Notes: generated by a model not told the origin, from the sequence alone. A DNA stretch of 64,000 nucleotides from Neobacillus notoginsengisoli (GCF_003515685.1 NZ_QWEG01000007.1:124001-188000); one strand, 5' to 3'; shown: positions 37,718-47,420, counted from the first letter of the stretch. A program made the numbers and translations.

Positions 37718-39247
37718 ATGATATTAGATGCAGATATAAAGGCACAATTACAGCAATATCTTCAATTGATGGAAAACGAAATCCTGCTCAAAGTCAGCGC
37801 AGGATCGGATGACCTATCCAAAGACATGCTTGCTCTTGTCGATGAGCTGGCATCCATGTCGGATAAAGTCAAAGTTGAAAAAGCCACTTTGGAGAGAACA
37901 CCAAGCTTTAGTGTCAATCGCATCGGAGAAGATACCGGCATTACTTTTGCCGGTATTCCTCTTGGACACGAATTCACTTCCTTAGTACTTGCACTATTGC
38001 AAGTAAGTGGTCGTCCTCCAAAGGTTGATCAAAGTGTCATCGACCAGGTGAAAAGCCTGCAAGGTGAATACCGCTTTGAAACGTATGTATCCTTGAGCTG
38101 TCATAATTGCCCGGATGTGGTACAGGCCTTGAACTTGATGAGCGTTCTAAATCCTGGCATCACCCATACAATGATTGACGGTGCAGCTTTCAAGGAAGAA
38201 GTGGAAAGCAAGAACGTCATGGCAGTGCCAACTGTTTTCCTTAACGGCGAAGAGTTCGGCGGCGGCCGCATGACCATTGAAGAAATTCTTGCAAAATTGG
38301 GTAGCACACTGGATCCTGCTGAGCTTTCTGCTAAAGATCCATTTGACGTCCTTGTCGTTGGAGGCGGGCCAGCTGGGGCCAGCGCAGCAATCTATGCCGC
38401 GCGTAAAGGCATTCGCACCGGTATTGTGGCTGAGCGCTTTGGCGGCCAGGTCATGGATACGGTTGGAATTGAAAACTTCATTGGTACGAAATATACAGAA
38501 GGTCCTAAACTTGCTGCAACTCTCGAAGAGCATGTGAAGGAGTATGACATTGATGTCATGAATTTGCAGCGGGCAAAACGCCTGGAAAAGAAAGATCTCA
38601 TTGAACTCGAATTGGAAAACGGCGCTGTTCTAAAGAGCAAAACCGTCATCCTTTCTACTGGCGCTCGTTGGCGTAAAATCAATGTCCCAGGTGAAACCGA
38701 GTTCACAGGCAAAGGCGTCGCCTATTGCGCTCACTGTGATGGCCCGTTATTCGAAGGAAAAGACGTGGCAGTCGTTGGTGGAGGGAACTCCGGTATTGAA
38801 GCAGCCATTGACCTTGCTGGAATTGTGAAGCATGTAACAGTTCTTGAGTTCATGCCAGAACTAAAAGCTGATTCAGTCCTGCAAGATAAACTATTCAGCC
38901 TTCCAAATGTGACCGTCATCAAGAACGCTCAAACAAAAGAAATTACCGGTACCGATAAAGTAAACGGTATTAGCTATATCGATCGTGACTCAGGCGAAGA
39001 ACATCACATCGAACTCGCTGGTGTGTTCGTTCAAATCGGCCTTGTCCCGAATACGGATTGGCTGGGTGATTCGATTGAGCGCAACCGCATGGGTGAAATC
39101 GTTGTCGATAACCGCGGTGCTACAAGTACGCCAGGCGTATTTGCCGCCGGAGACTGTACAAACACTCCGTACAAGCAAATTATTATTTCGATGGGAACAG
39201 GAGCAGCCGCTTCACTGGGCGCATTCGATTATCTAATCCGGAATTAA
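37718..39247 (+). CDS. ahpF: Alkyl hydroperoxide reductase subunit F
   Basis: 509 residues. N-terminal tandem thioredoxin folds with redox pair CHNCP, then a thioredoxin-reductase-like half: FAD motif [12 protein letters not shown], redox CAHCDGP, NADH motif [13 protein letters not shown]-terminal [10 protein letters not shown]. Passes electrons from NADH to AhpC. SD AAGGAG. Confidence 0.98.
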   Translation: MILDADIKAQLQQYLQLMENEILLKVSAGSDDLSKDMLALVDELASMSDKVKVEKATLERTPSFSVNRIGEDTGITFAGIPLGHEFTSLVLALLQVSGRPPKVDQSVIDQVKSLQGEYRFETYVSLSCHNCPDVVQALNLMSVLNPGITHTMIDGAAFKEEVESKNVMAVPTVFLNGEEFGGGRMTIEEILAKLGSTLDPAELSAKDPFDVLVVGGGPAGASAAIYAARKGIRTGIVAERFGGQVMDTVGIENFIGTKYTEGPKLAATLEEHVKEYDIDVMNLQRAKRLEKKDLIELELENGAVLKSKTVILSTGARWRKINVPGETEFTGKGVAYCAHCDGPLFEGKDVAVVGGGNSGIEAAIDLAGIVKHVTVLEFMPELKADSVLQDKLFSLPNVTVIKNAQTKEITGTDKVNGISYIDRDSGEEHHIELAGVFVQIGLVPNTDWLGDSIERNRMGEIVVDNRGATSTPGVFAAGDCTNTPYKQIIISMGTGAAASLGAFDYLIRN

Positions 39248-39267
39248 TCTGATTCTATCAAATTACG

Positions 39268-39309
39268 AAGCCGCTACTGCCTTAGCCGCAGTCTAGCGGC
39301 TTTTTTTTG
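39268..39309 (+). terminator. Intrinsic terminator of ahpCF
   Basis: AAGCCGCTA/TAGCGGCTT 9-bp stem with an inner ACTGC/GCAGT stem, then eight T and GC. Confidence 0.9.
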
Positions 39310-39343
39310 CTCAAAATAAAAAGCACCAAAAAGGCGCTCAATA

Positions 39344-40894
39344 TTAGGATACAGATTCTTTTTCTTCATAGGGTTGCTCGATCTTCGTCTTCTCAGGGCT
39401 AACGATCGTGCGACCTCCACCAAGCCCAAGCATCCATGCTGTATGAGAGTGAATTTCATGAAATAGCTCCGGATGATCGGATAGAGATAGACCATAAGAC
39501 GGAATCATCTCGATTATTTTCGGCTCCCACGCTTTTAATTGTTGAGGGAAGCATTTTTTGATTACTTCTAGCATGACATGTACAGCGGTTGAAGCGCCCG
39601 GCGAAGCACCTAGCAAAGCGGCAACTGACCCATCAGCAGCACTTACGACTTCCGTGCCAAATTGAAGCACTCCCCGCTCGCCCGCTTCAGTATCTTTAAT
39701 TACTTGCACACGCTGGCCCGCTACGACAATATCCCAGTCTTCACTCTTGGCGTTCGGTACGAATTGCCGTAATTCCTCCATCCGTTTTTCTTTTGATAAC
39801 ATCACTTGCTGGATGAGGTATTTTGTTAATGGAATATTTTTTGCCCCAGCCGCAAGCATCGTGATGAAATTATTTGGTTTTACTGATCGCAGTAAATCAA
39901 GGTTTGAACCGGTTTTTAAAAACTTTGGCGAAAAGCCGGCAAATGGTCCAAAGAGCAGCGATTTTTTGTTGTCGATATATCGTGTATCGAGATGCGGAAC
40001 CGACATTGGCGGAGCTCCTACCGCAGCCTTGCCATATACTTTTGCATGATGTTGCTCGATGATTTCCGGATTCTTGCACTCCAGGAATAATCCGCTTACC
40101 GGGAACCCTCCAATGCGCTTGCTTTCAGGGATACCTGTCTTTTGCAGTAATGGCAGGCTTCCCCCGCCGCCGCCAATAAAAACGAATTTGGCAGTATGGC
40201 GTTCGATTGCGCCGGTATTCATGTTCCATACTTTCACTTCCCATAGCCCATTGCTTGTCCGTTTAATGTCCTCAACCTGATGTTTATAGTTGATTTCAAC
40301 ATTTTGCTTCTTTAAATGGTCAAACAAGTGTCGTGTTAACGCGCCAAAGTTAACATCAGTCCCCGAATCTATTTTCGTAGCCGCAATTGGTTCATTTGAA
40401 TGGCGGCCTTCCATGATCAGCGGGATCCATTCTTTCAATTTTTCTGGAGCATTAGAAAACTCCATTCCAGCAAAGAGTGGATTCTTTGAAAGCGCTTTAA
40501 ACCGTTTTCTTAAAAAATCCACATTTCTTTCGCCTTGGACAAAACTGATATGAGGCAAAGGCATAATAAAGTCGCGTGGATCATGAATTAGATTTCTATT
40601 TACAAGATAAGACCAAAATTGCTTAGAAAGCTGAAACTGTTCGTTGACGTTGATTGCTTTACTAATATCGAGGGAACCATCCGGCTTTTCAACGGTATAG
40701 TTCAGCTCGCACAGTGCGGAGTGACCCGTTCCCGCATTATTCCATTCGTTCGAGCTTTCCTCTCCGGCGTTTTCAAGTTTTTCAAAAACGGTTATGTTCC
40801 TGTCAGGCGCCAACTCCTTCAGCAGGGTCCCCAAAGTCGCACTCATGATTCCAGCACCAATTAAAATCACATCTGTTCCAATTTGACTGTTCAT
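39344..40894 (-). CDS. mqo: Malate:quinone oxidoreductase
   Basis: About 516 residues. FAD-binding N-terminus [51 protein letters not shown] and C-terminal [17 protein letters not shown] are Mqo hallmarks. Peripheral membrane TCA enzyme that passes electrons from malate to menaquinone. Start ambiguous among ATG at 40906, 40897 and 40894; I choose 40894, five bases after GGGAG. Confidence 0.94.
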   Translation of the reverse strand: MNSQIGTDVILIGAGIMSATLGTLLKELAPDRNITVFEKLENAGEESSNEWNNAGTGHSALCELNYTVEKPDGSLDISKAINVNEQFQLSKQFWSYLVNRNLIHDPRDFIMPLPHISFVQGERNVDFLRKRFKALSKNPLFAGMEFSNAPEKLKEWIPLIMEGRHSNEPIAATKIDSGTDVNFGALTRHLFDHLKKQNVEINYKHQVEDIKRTSNGLWEVKVWNMNTGAIERHTAKFVFIGGGGGSLPLLQKTGIPESKRIGGFPVSGLFLECKNPEIIEQHHAKVYGKAAVGAPPMSVPHLDTRYIDNKKSLLFGPFAGFSPKFLKTGSNLDLLRSVKPNNFITMLAAGAKNIPLTKYLIQQVMLSKEKRMEELRQFVPNAKSEDWDIVVAGQRVQVIKDTEAGERGVLQFGTEVVSAADGSVAALLGASPGASTAVHVMLEVIKKCFPQQLKAWEPKIIEMIPSYGLSLSDHPELFHEIHSHTAWMLGLGGGRTIVSPEKTKIEQPYEEKESVS

Positions 40895-41105
40895 CATTTC
40901 TCCCATCCTTATCCCCTATGCAGTGCAGAAAGAATGTTGGGCGCTCTTCTCAGACGTCACACAAGCCAGGACGTGCAAAAGGCACACACCTTTTCTGCAT
41001 TCATGATAATCCGATAGCAAAACATTACTTTTCCATTATATCACCGTTGTTAATAGAATTAAATTTTGACTATTTAAAAGATAGAAATAGTATAAGTAAT
41101 GATAA
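40895..41105. other. Gap upstream of mqo
   Basis: No gene. A pairing GTGCAGAAAG (~40922) with CTTTTCTGCA (~40991) could form a long-loop hairpin in the mqo leader. No known riboswitch recognised. Confidence 0.35.
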
Positions 41106-41137
41106 AAGCCCATGAACCGCAAACGATTCATGGGCTT
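41106..41137 (-). terminator. Terminator of the small membrane protein gene
   Basis: Perfect 11-bp stem AAGCCCATGAA/TTCATGGGCTT; on the - strand TTATC follows. Confidence 0.72.
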
Positions 41138-41201
41138 CACCACTGTTATCCTGTTATATAAATCGATTTCATAGCGATTCAACAGTTGAACCCAACCTAT
41201 T

Positions 41202-41591
41202 TCAATCCGAATTATTTTGAAAAAATGTTCTATATGGCAAGAGCAGCGCCGCTAGGGATAGGAGTAAAAAAATAATATCAGGCATAAATGTCCCAAAACC
41301 AATTATATGAAGGATAAAAAATAACGGATAAACCCAGCATGCATACCAGGACCATCTAAGTCCTTTACGATATGCATTTGTCAGAATAGCTATGCCAAAT
41401 ATGGTCATGCCTATTACTAATGATCCACGCAGCTTTAATTCAATGGCCGCGTCGGTTTGATCATTGGTTAAATATGCGTGTAAGACTGATCCTTCACCTA
41501 CTGGTCCGTTTTCTCCTGAAATACTTATAATCAGCATCAGCACTTGAATGAGAAGCAATAGAATCCATGATTTTTTTTGCAAAAAACTCAT
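41202..41591 (-). CDS. Small membrane protein, unknown
   Basis: 129 residues from ATG 41591 (AAAGGAG, eight bases). Four predicted helices (ILLLLIQVLMLIISI, GMTIFGIAILTNAY, YACWVYPLFFILHIIGFG, IIFLLLSLAALLLPY). No motif that names a family. Monocistronic. Confidence 0.7.
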   Translation of the reverse strand: MSFLQKKSWILLLLIQVLMLIISISGENGPVGEGSVLHAYLTNDQTDAAIELKLRGSLVIGMTIFGIAILTNAYRKGLRWSWYACWVYPLFFILHIIGFGTFMPDIIFLLLSLAALLLPYRTFFQNNSD

Positions 41592-41827
41592 CTCAACTAC
41601 TCCTTTCAAGTTGTTTATTACTCGTTTTCTTTTAACTGTCTTATCCCCCCTTTCGCAAAATTTCTCATTATTTTTCCTATTAAGATACTATTTAAGGTAT
41701 TAAAGGTTATGCCAATCATAAAAATTATATTTTTACAATCAAGACGAGCTCTATCTTTCCTAATCGACTCCCCTTCTATCTATTCATTTTACCGATAATA
41801 TATTCCTCAACTTATCGATAAATCAAA

Positions 41828-41856
41828 TTGCTCTGCAAGAAAATAACAATTACTAT
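41828..41856 (+). promoter_or_regulatory. Candidate promoter of yedEF
   Basis: TTGCTC (41828-41833), 17-base spacer, TACTAT (41851-41856). Bases 41592-41827 are AT-rich and hold nothing else I can support. Confidence 0.4.
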
Positions 41857-41927
41857 TAATAGGATTATAGGATGTCTAGGAAGCCCTTGAAACGGAGCCT
41901 ACTTTAACAAAGAGGAGTTAAAGGTTT

Positions 41928-43157
41928 ATGAGTCTTTATCAAAAGGTCTTTAAAGAATATTGGAATCCGTACGTTGCGATTAGCATTGCCGGGCTGGTTA
42001 GTGCTTTGTACTTTGGAATTACTGGTACGGTTTGGGCGGTTACTGGCGAATTCACAAGGATAGGCGGACATATCCTCAGGTGGTTCGGGGTCGATGTGTC
42101 CGACTGGGCATATTTTAATCTTGTTGGCATGAAAGGATCCCCAATCAGCCGGACCGATGGTTGGATTGTCATTGGCATGCTAGTTGGCGGGCTGATTACG
42201 ATCTTATTAAGCAACAGTTTTAAAATTCGTATTCCGAAACAAAAGCGGCGATTAACACAAGGTTTTGCCGGAGGTATCATTGCCGGATTTGGCGCACGCC
42301 TTGCGCTTGGCTGCAATTTAGCCGCATTTTTTACAGGTGTTCCTCAGTTTTCGTTTCACTCTTGGATCTTTATGGTGGCTACGGCCATCGGAACCTTTTT
42401 TGGTGTGAAGGTCGTCAACACGAAATGGTGGCGGGGGAAACCGGCCTTAATAAAAGGAACGCTGAACCCGGTTGTCACTGAACATGTGCAAAAAAAGAAT
42501 ATCCAGCCGGTTTTAGGCTTGCTTTTTGCCTGCCTCTATACGGGGCTGGTCATTTACTTTTTCGTCATAGGCAAATCGATGTTGGCAGTTGCCTGTATTG
42601 CCGGGGCCTTGTTTGGCATTTTAATTGAGCGTGGGCAAATTTGTTTCACCTCGGCCTTTCGCGATTTATGGATTAGCGGACGTGCTGTCATGTCGAAAGC
42701 GATTGCGGTTGGTATGATGATCAGTGTCGTCGTTACGTTCTTTTACATTCAAAGCGGCTCGATTGCCATTATCAAAGTGGCTGCTCCAAGCACATTAATT
42801 GGCGGACTGCTGTTCGGATTCGGAATTGTACTGGCCGGCGGCTGTGAGACCGGCATGATGTACCGGGCAATGGAAGGCCAAGTGTTATACTGGGTAGTAG
42901 GCGCAGGAAATATCGTTGGGGCAACCCTCTTGGCATACGGCTGGGATCATCTCGGTATTTATGGCGCGTTAGTAGAAAATTGGCAGCCAGTGAACTTAAT
43001 GGAACTCTGGGGCCCTCTTGGAGCACTAGTAGGAACAATCGCCATGCTGATCGTTTGGTTTTTACTCTCGAATTGGTGGGAAAAGCGATTCCGTTACGGT
43101 ACTGGAATCAAGGATAAAAAAAGAGGACAGATTTCAACTGTTACAAAGGAGGCTTAA
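41928..43157 (+). CDS. yedE: YedE/FdhT-type membrane protein, selenium-linked YeeE/YedE family
   Basis: 409 residues, ~10 helices, with two half-repeats as in YeeE transporters. GARLALGCNLAAFFTGVPQFS, ERGQICFTSAFRDLW and GIVLAGGCETGMMYRAMEG keep the conserved cysteines (first one shown is 21 long in the protein; core GCNLAAFFTG). It is closest in pattern to E. coli YedE, the group annotated as selenium metabolism membrane protein. It presumably moves a sulfur or selenium species into the cell. The stop overlaps the SD of yedF, four bases before its ATG. Confidence 0.88.
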   Translation: MSLYQKVFKEYWNPYVAISIAGLVSALYFGITGTVWAVTGEFTRIGGHILRWFGVDVSDWAYFNLVGMKGSPISRTDGWIVIGMLVGGLITILLSNSFKIRIPKQKRRLTQGFAGGIIAGFGARLALGCNLAAFFTGVPQFSFHSWIFMVATAIGTFFGVKVVNTKWWRGKPALIKGTLNPVVTEHVQKKNIQPVLGLLFACLYTGLVIYFFVIGKSMLAVACIAGALFGILIERGQICFTSAFRDLWISGRAVMSKAIAVGMMISVVVTFFYIQSGSIAIIKVAAPSTLIGGLLFGFGIVLAGGCETGMMYRAMEGQVLYWVVGAGNIVGATLLAYGWDHLGIYGALVENWQPVNLMELWGPLGALVGTIAMLIVWFLLSNWWEKRFRYGTGIKDKKRGQISTVTKEA

Positions 43158-43160
43158 TCC

Positions 43161-43406
43161 ATGTCACAAGTCATTGACGTCAATTACACGCTGGATATTC
43201 GTGGCGAGCCTTGACCGTACCCTGTCATTTATGCGCTGGATGCGCTAAAAACCATGAAAATCAGGGAAGTGTTACAAGTGATTGCCGATTGTCCGCAATC
43301 TTTTCGAAGTGTTCCCGAAGAAGCTGTTAAACACGGTTACAAGCTATTGGCTGAACCGAAAAAAGTCGGGCAGGATATCTATTTTTATATTAAAGTCGTT
43401 CAATAG
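43161..43406 (+). CDS. yedF: YedF (TusA/SirA family) with in-frame TGA at the catalytic Cys: candidate selenoprotein
   Basis: ATG 43161 follows AAAGGAGG by eight bases. The frame reads LDIRGEP, then TGA (43212-43214), then PYPVIYALDAL and continues 64 codons to TAG at 43404. The TusA/YedF family has GEPCPYP here, so TGA replaces exactly the CPxP cysteine; the second conserved block ADCPQS is intact, as is the total length (81 residues). A hairpin with a bulged T and a G-containing loop starts 14 bases after the TGA (43228-43249). The upstream yedE belongs to a selenium-linked family. Together this argues for selenocysteine rather than decay. A nonsense mutation or base error remains possible, and no Sel gene is in the window. 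Confidence 0.8.
43228..43249 (+). promoter_or_regulatory. Candidate bacterial SECIS hairpin
   Basis: TTTA-T-GCGC-TGGAT-GCGC-TAAA: a 4+4 bp stem with one bulged T (43232) four pairs below a five-base loop whose second and third bases are G (43238-43239). The loop lies 23-27 bases after the TGA, inside the range given for bacterial SECIS. The bulged U and loop G recall the SelB contacts in E. coli fdhF. Confidence 0.6.
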
Positions 43407-43509
43407 CTGACCGTATCATATGCCGAACTAGACCAATATCATTAAAAAGCACACTACTCCTGACGATTTGTTTAAAAACTGCAAAACAGTGAGTTGCAAT
43501 GCCAATAGG

Positions 43510-43540
43510 GTGAGAAATCACAGTGATTTTCTCACTTTAT
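43510..43540 (+). terminator. Possible terminator of yedEF
   Basis: GTGAGAAATCA/TGATTTTCTCAC, 11-12 bp imperfect stem with a three-base loop, then TTTATT. Confidence 0.6.
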
Positions 43541-43599
43541 TACTGTATCAATTTTCGCTCTATTAGAACTGAATGTTGATTTCCCTGTGCTTGAAAAAT

Positions 43600-43800
43600 A
43601 GACGGACGAATTCCCCTTAAGTTGGGAAATACCGATATTTCCCTTAAAATAAAGGGAGTTTTTCCGTTTATATCATATAAACTATTAAATTTCGCCTTAT
43701 TTAGACGTATTAACGGGAATTTCTCCCCTTATATCTGCCTTTTAAGCCTCTCTTTTTGAAATAGAGGGAAATTCTCCCCTTAAAAAAAGCATGGTGAATT
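43600..43800. repeat. Degenerate GGGAAATTC/CCCCTTAA repeats
   Basis: Blocks of CCCCTTAA or close variants at 43613, 43641, 43694, 43725 and 43776, often preceded by GGGAAWTTCT. Spacing alternates and sums to about 82 bases per pair. No gene in 43407-43927 besides yedF upstream. Confidence 0.5.
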
Positions 43801-43927
43801 CCTTTATGAATTACCATGTCTTTTGCAAGTCATTTAACCTGCATTTTCCTGCACTTCAAAAAGAACCCGGGACCTTACTTTTTAAAGTCCAAAACGACAA
43901 CCCGTGATTTGAAATTAATTTATGTTA

Positions 43928-44263
43928 TTATTCCATTTGTTCTATACTATTTCGAACGATTGTCACCATATTATCTTCTGCACCGAGACTAAAGTTTACA
44001 AAAACACCTTGCCCGCCTCCAGCACCAATTGCTGATATAAAAATATTTCTTCTATAGCCTACTACAGTAAGGCTTAAGCTTGCTCTGTTTCCATTTCTCA
44101 TAAAAAATTTATCAAAAACTCGAACAGCAATTTTAGTATCCCCACTATTGTAGTTGCTTTCATCAACCAATTTCATACTCATTCCACTATTACCAATATC
44201 ACGTTCCAAACGATTAACCACTTTCTCGAAGTCACCGATGATTGTCTTTTCATACTTTGCCAT
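43928..44263 (-). CDS. Small conserved protein, possibly DUF6054
   Basis: 111 residues, compact alpha/beta: MAKYEKTIIGDFEKVVNRLE, VRVFDKFFMRNGNRASLSL, FISAIGAGGGQGVFVNFS. The layout resembles the DUF6054 group of small cytosolic proteins; no function known. SD GGGGGAGG. Confidence 0.7.
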   Translation of the reverse strand: MAKYEKTIIGDFEKVVNRLERDIGNSGMSMKLVDESNYNSGDTKIAVRVFDKFFMRNGNRASLSLTVVGYRRNIFISAIGAGGGQGVFVNFSLGAEDNMVTIVRNSIEQME

Positions 44264-44355
44264 GATTACCCAACCTCCCCCATAATAATTATTTAGAAAT
44301 AGAAGTCCTTTTTCCTCTAGTATTTATCATTACTTTATCATTTAATTGGGAAATA

Positions 44356-44532
44356 ATGTTGTTTTATTTATGCACTATTTTTGGCATAGTGAATCGTGCA
44401 TTAGATGGGTTCATTCTCGCACTGCAAATTGCAGTGATCTATACTCTAGTCCGTCTTCTGTCTTGGCAAAAAGATAAAAAAGAAGCCCGAAAAATCAACG
44501 AAAAACTAAAAGCTTTAAAGAAAGATGTTTAG
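44356..44532 (+). CDS. Possible short membrane peptide or gene remnant
   Basis: 58 codons from ATG 44356: one hydrophobic stretch (ALDGFILALQIAVIYTLVRLL) then a Lys-rich tail (WQKDKKEARKINEKLKALKKD). The composition is protein-like, but only a weak GGGAAATA precedes it and the frame stays open upstream, so it may be the end of a decayed gene. Confidence 0.35.
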   Translation: MLFYLCTIFGIVNRALDGFILALQIAVIYTLVRLLSWQKDKKEARKINEKLKALKKDV

Positions 44533-44724
44533 TTGTATAAAAATCTTCATTAAAGTCTAACCAAACCATTATTTTGAGAAATAGATTTCATACCGCCTCC
44601 TTGTTATATCCTTTCTCATTTTTTAACAACATGTTTTTTAGGGTTATTAATCGAAAAACACCCTATTTACTTGTATAATAAAAACTTGTGAGTACATATT
44701 CAACTTGAGAAGGAGGTATGATTG

Positions 44725-45105
44725 ATGGAATGGACATTTGCCGGATTACTTGCCGTATCCGCCCTATTACTCATTGTTTCTATTCTAAGATCAACTCGTG
44801 CAGCAAAGGCAGAACATAATCAAATCGATCAGATTCATATTTCTATAATGGAAGAAATCAATGATTTAAAAAAATCAATTCGAAACATTGAGCTTGATCA
44901 AGAGGTGTTAATGAAGGAAGCAGGAATCCCACTGTCTTCCGAGGAAAAGCTTTTCATGCGTGAAGTGCTAGACTTATATGATCGTAAATATTCAATTGAT
45001 AGTATTGCAGAAATGAAAAAGGTCACTCCGAGTACAATTCAACAAATGCTTGCTCCTTATCATGAAGTGAAGGATGAAGGGAGAAAAGTTGCGAATGAGA
45101 ATTAA
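44725..45105 (+). CDS. Membrane-anchored coiled-coil protein with C-terminal HTH-like segment
   Basis: 126 residues, ATG eight bases after AGGAGG. One helix (FAGLLAVSALLLIVSIL), coiled coil to ~70, then a helix-turn-helix-like end (YSIDSIAEMKKVTPSTIQQML). Overlaps the next gene by 11 bases, so the pair is one unit. Function unknown. Confidence 0.78.
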   Translation: MEWTFAGLLAVSALLLIVSILRSTRAAKAEHNQIDQIHISIMEEINDLKKSIRNIELDQEVLMKEAGIPLSSEEKLFMREVLDLYDRKYSIDSIAEMKKVTPSTIQQMLAPYHEVKDEGRKVANEN

Positions 45106-45568
45106 CTTATTGAGTAGCTTTGCTGCCGGAATGTTACTAACAACAGCCATTTGTTCAGCTGTTTACTTTACTGCTGACACACCGAAGGCTTCCAGTAAAA
45201 CTGTAAAAGTTGAACCATCTGGTGCCGAGATGAAAAGCAAGCTTGAAAAGAAAGGCTTTGTCGTCCAAACGAAAGAGGAATACGACAAGACCGTAGCGGA
45301 TGCAGTTGCAACATCTTCAGAACAAACTGAGCCGGCAGAAAAGGAGTCCACTTCCAAACCAGTAACCAAAGTGATTATTAATGTTTCCGAAGGCATGACA
45401 AGTATTACCGTAGGAAGAATGCTGGTTCAGGCGGGGATCGTCGAAGATGCCTTTGCGTTTTCAAAAGATATCGAGAAAAAAGGATTAATGAACAAGCTGC
45501 GCCCCGGAGTATTTACGGTAGACAGTTCTATGAGTTACGATCAGGTCGTTTCCACGATATTTCGGTGA
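45095..45568 (+). CDS. MltG/YceG-like N-terminal domain protein, unknown role
   Basis: About 157 residues. N-terminal anchor (LLSSFAAGMLLTTAICSAVYF region), a Ser/Glu-rich linker, then VSEGMTSITVGRMLVQAG and LRPGVFTVDSSMSYDQVV, which match the LysM-like subdomain found before the catalytic part of endolytic transglycosylase MltG. The catalytic domain is absent. Probably a cell-envelope protein paired with the preceding gene. ATG 45095 is 11 bases after GGGAG; TTG 45089 is an alternative. Confidence 0.75.
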   Translation: MRINLLSSFAAGMLLTTAICSAVYFTADTPKASSKTVKVEPSGAEMKSKLEKKGFVVQTKEEYDKTVADAVATSSEQTEPAEKESTSKPVTKVIINVSEGMTSITVGRMLVQAGIVEDAFAFSKDIEKKGLMNKLRPGVFTVDSSMSYDQVVSTIFR

Positions 45569-45591
45569 AATTGAATAGGTAAGTTTAGAAA

Positions 45592-45624
45592 ATGCTGCAC
45601 CAACTAAGGTGCAGTATTTTTTTA
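45592..45624 (+). terminator. Intrinsic terminator
   Basis: ATGCTGCACC/GGTGCAGTAT (one G-T pair), then seven T. Confidence 0.85.
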
Positions 45625-45790
45625 TTTATCCAAAAGGTCTCCACTTTCTTCGCAAAAACAGACCCTTTACTTTATAACTTATTGTTTTTTTTTGCATCTT
45701 ATTTGGCTGTGGATACAACTTACCTTTTTTCTATATACTTCCTTTCAACATTTTTTTATGACGAGTTCATAAAAAATTATTCGGAGGGAA

Positions 45791-46932
45791 ATGAGAACGA
45801 CTATGGGAACTTTATTATTAATGATCGCTTTGATTTTTGAGATTGGTTTTGCAATCTACTGTGTGGCAACGAAGGAAAATCATGCAAATCTAAAGAGTTG
45901 GATTCGGATTGCTGTATTTACTGCTTTTGCCATTCTCACAGTTTCATCGGTGATTGTTTGGAGTTTCCGCTGGGTCATGCTTGGAATCCTTTTGTTGCTG
46001 TTGGCGATAAAAGGAACCGTTTCTCTTAACCGCAAAAAACCGTATAACAAAAAATATAAAACCTCTGCTATTGTGTGGAAATCGATTGTAATGATTTTAG
46101 CGTTCGTTTTTGCACTTGCGCCTGCAGTTGTTTTTCCGCAGCATAAATCACCAAAATTGAGCGGTCACTATAAAGTCGAAACCGCTGCTTACACATATAT
46201 TGATGAAAACCGAATAGAGGAATTCACCGACAAGGGGGATAACAGATTTTTGAATGTGGAATTTTGGTATCCGAAAAATGCAGATTATAACCTTGAAGTC
46301 AGCGATATGAATAAAAAAGACATTTACACAAAAGAAGAATTGTACGGAGCGATTCAAATGTGGATGAAGCTCCGGACGGATGATATGAATTTCGTCATTG
46401 ATACGATCCTTCAAAAAGCTAAAAGTGACAACGACATCATTTATCAACATATCAATACTGAGAAAATTGGAGTGTCGGGCACTCAATGGGCGGGGCGGCT
46501 AGCGTTTGGCTGGGCAGAGAACGTAATGATATTAGTGCAATTGTCAATATTGATGCCCCTTTCTTTAGTGACCTTGTGTATAAGAAAGAAGTCGATGATT
46601 TTGTAGCAAGAAACGAAGCCTTTTCGGCCCCTCTCCTTAATATTTATTCTGACGATGTATGGAAACAGCTTGATAGCAACTCCAACTATGTTGCCAACAA
46701 GCCAAATAATGAAAACTTCAAAGAAGCATATTCGGTTCATTTTAAAGGCGCAAAAGATTTAAGCTTGACCGATTTACCGCTTTTCTCCCCCATCCTTTCA
46801 ACCATTCTGCAAAGAGGAAAAGCAAACATTGATCCATATTATTGTATCGAAACTGAAAATAAACTCATTCTTCAATTTTTTGATACCAAGTTAAAGGGGA
46901 TTGGCGATTTCAGGCCTAAAGAGACATACTGA
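45791..46932 (+). pseudogene. Decayed alpha/beta hydrolase (lipase-like) with frameshift and probable deletion
   Basis: The N-terminal part (three helices, then a hydrolase start, FLNVEFWYPKNADYNL) runs to 46606 in one frame. The nucleophile elbow VGHSMGGAASVWLG is only read in another frame, whose tail (SAIVNIDAPFF ... FFDTKLKGIGDF) ends at 46932. One T is missing near 46475, where GGAGTGTCGGGCAC should read V-F-G-H-S. The oxyanion SHG region expected between FWYPKNADYN and EVSDMNKKD is absent, suggesting an in-frame loss of several tens of residues. The gene is therefore not functional as a classic hydrolase. Confidence 0.8.
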
Positions 46933-47031
46933 TTGTTAGCCAATCGAGGTTATAATTTATTGGAATTTATTCCAAAGTAATCTCTGGAGGGAAACTATAC
47001 TTTGCATGCAAACTGGTTTCAAATTAGACTA

Positions 47032-47420
47032 TGGCGCGAATCACAGCCTTGCACGCCATACAAACCGATTTTAGATAAGACTTTGACGCGAATCCAGGAC
47101 TTGTGCGTCATGCAAACCGATTTTTAAACAAACTTTGGCGCGAATAACAGCCTTGCGCGCCATACAAACCGATTTTGGGTAAGACTTTGACGCGAATCCA
47201 GGACTTGTGCGTCATGCAAACCGATTTTTAAACAAACTTTGGCGCGAATCATAGCCTAACGAGTCATACAAACCAATTTTGGATAAGACTTTGACGCAAA
47301 TCCAGGACTTGTGCGTCATGCAAACCGATTTTTAAACAAACTTTGGCGCGAATCACAGCCTTGCACGCCATACAAACCGATTTTAGATAAGACTTTGACG
47401 CAAACAACGACGATCCCTAA
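47032..47420. repeat. 104-bp tandem repeat array of 52-bp hairpin half-units
   Basis: TGGCGCG starts at 47032, 47136, 47240 and 47344; TGACGC starts at 47084, 47188, 47292 and 47396. Half-units alternate every 52 bases exactly. Each is a palindrome (TGGCGCG...CGCGCCA or TGACGC...GCGTCA, loop 12-15) followed by CAAACCGATTTT. It lies between the hydrolase pseudogene and the gluconate operon; no gene. Same period as the 14.4 kb array but different sequence. Confidence 0.94.

Noticed and set aside
43212-43214. Treat yedF simply as a nonsense-mutated pseudogene
   Set aside because: The TGA hits precisely the CPxP cysteine, the rest of the frame is intact, a SECIS-like hairpin follows and yedE is adjacent. 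Kept as an alternative but not preferred.
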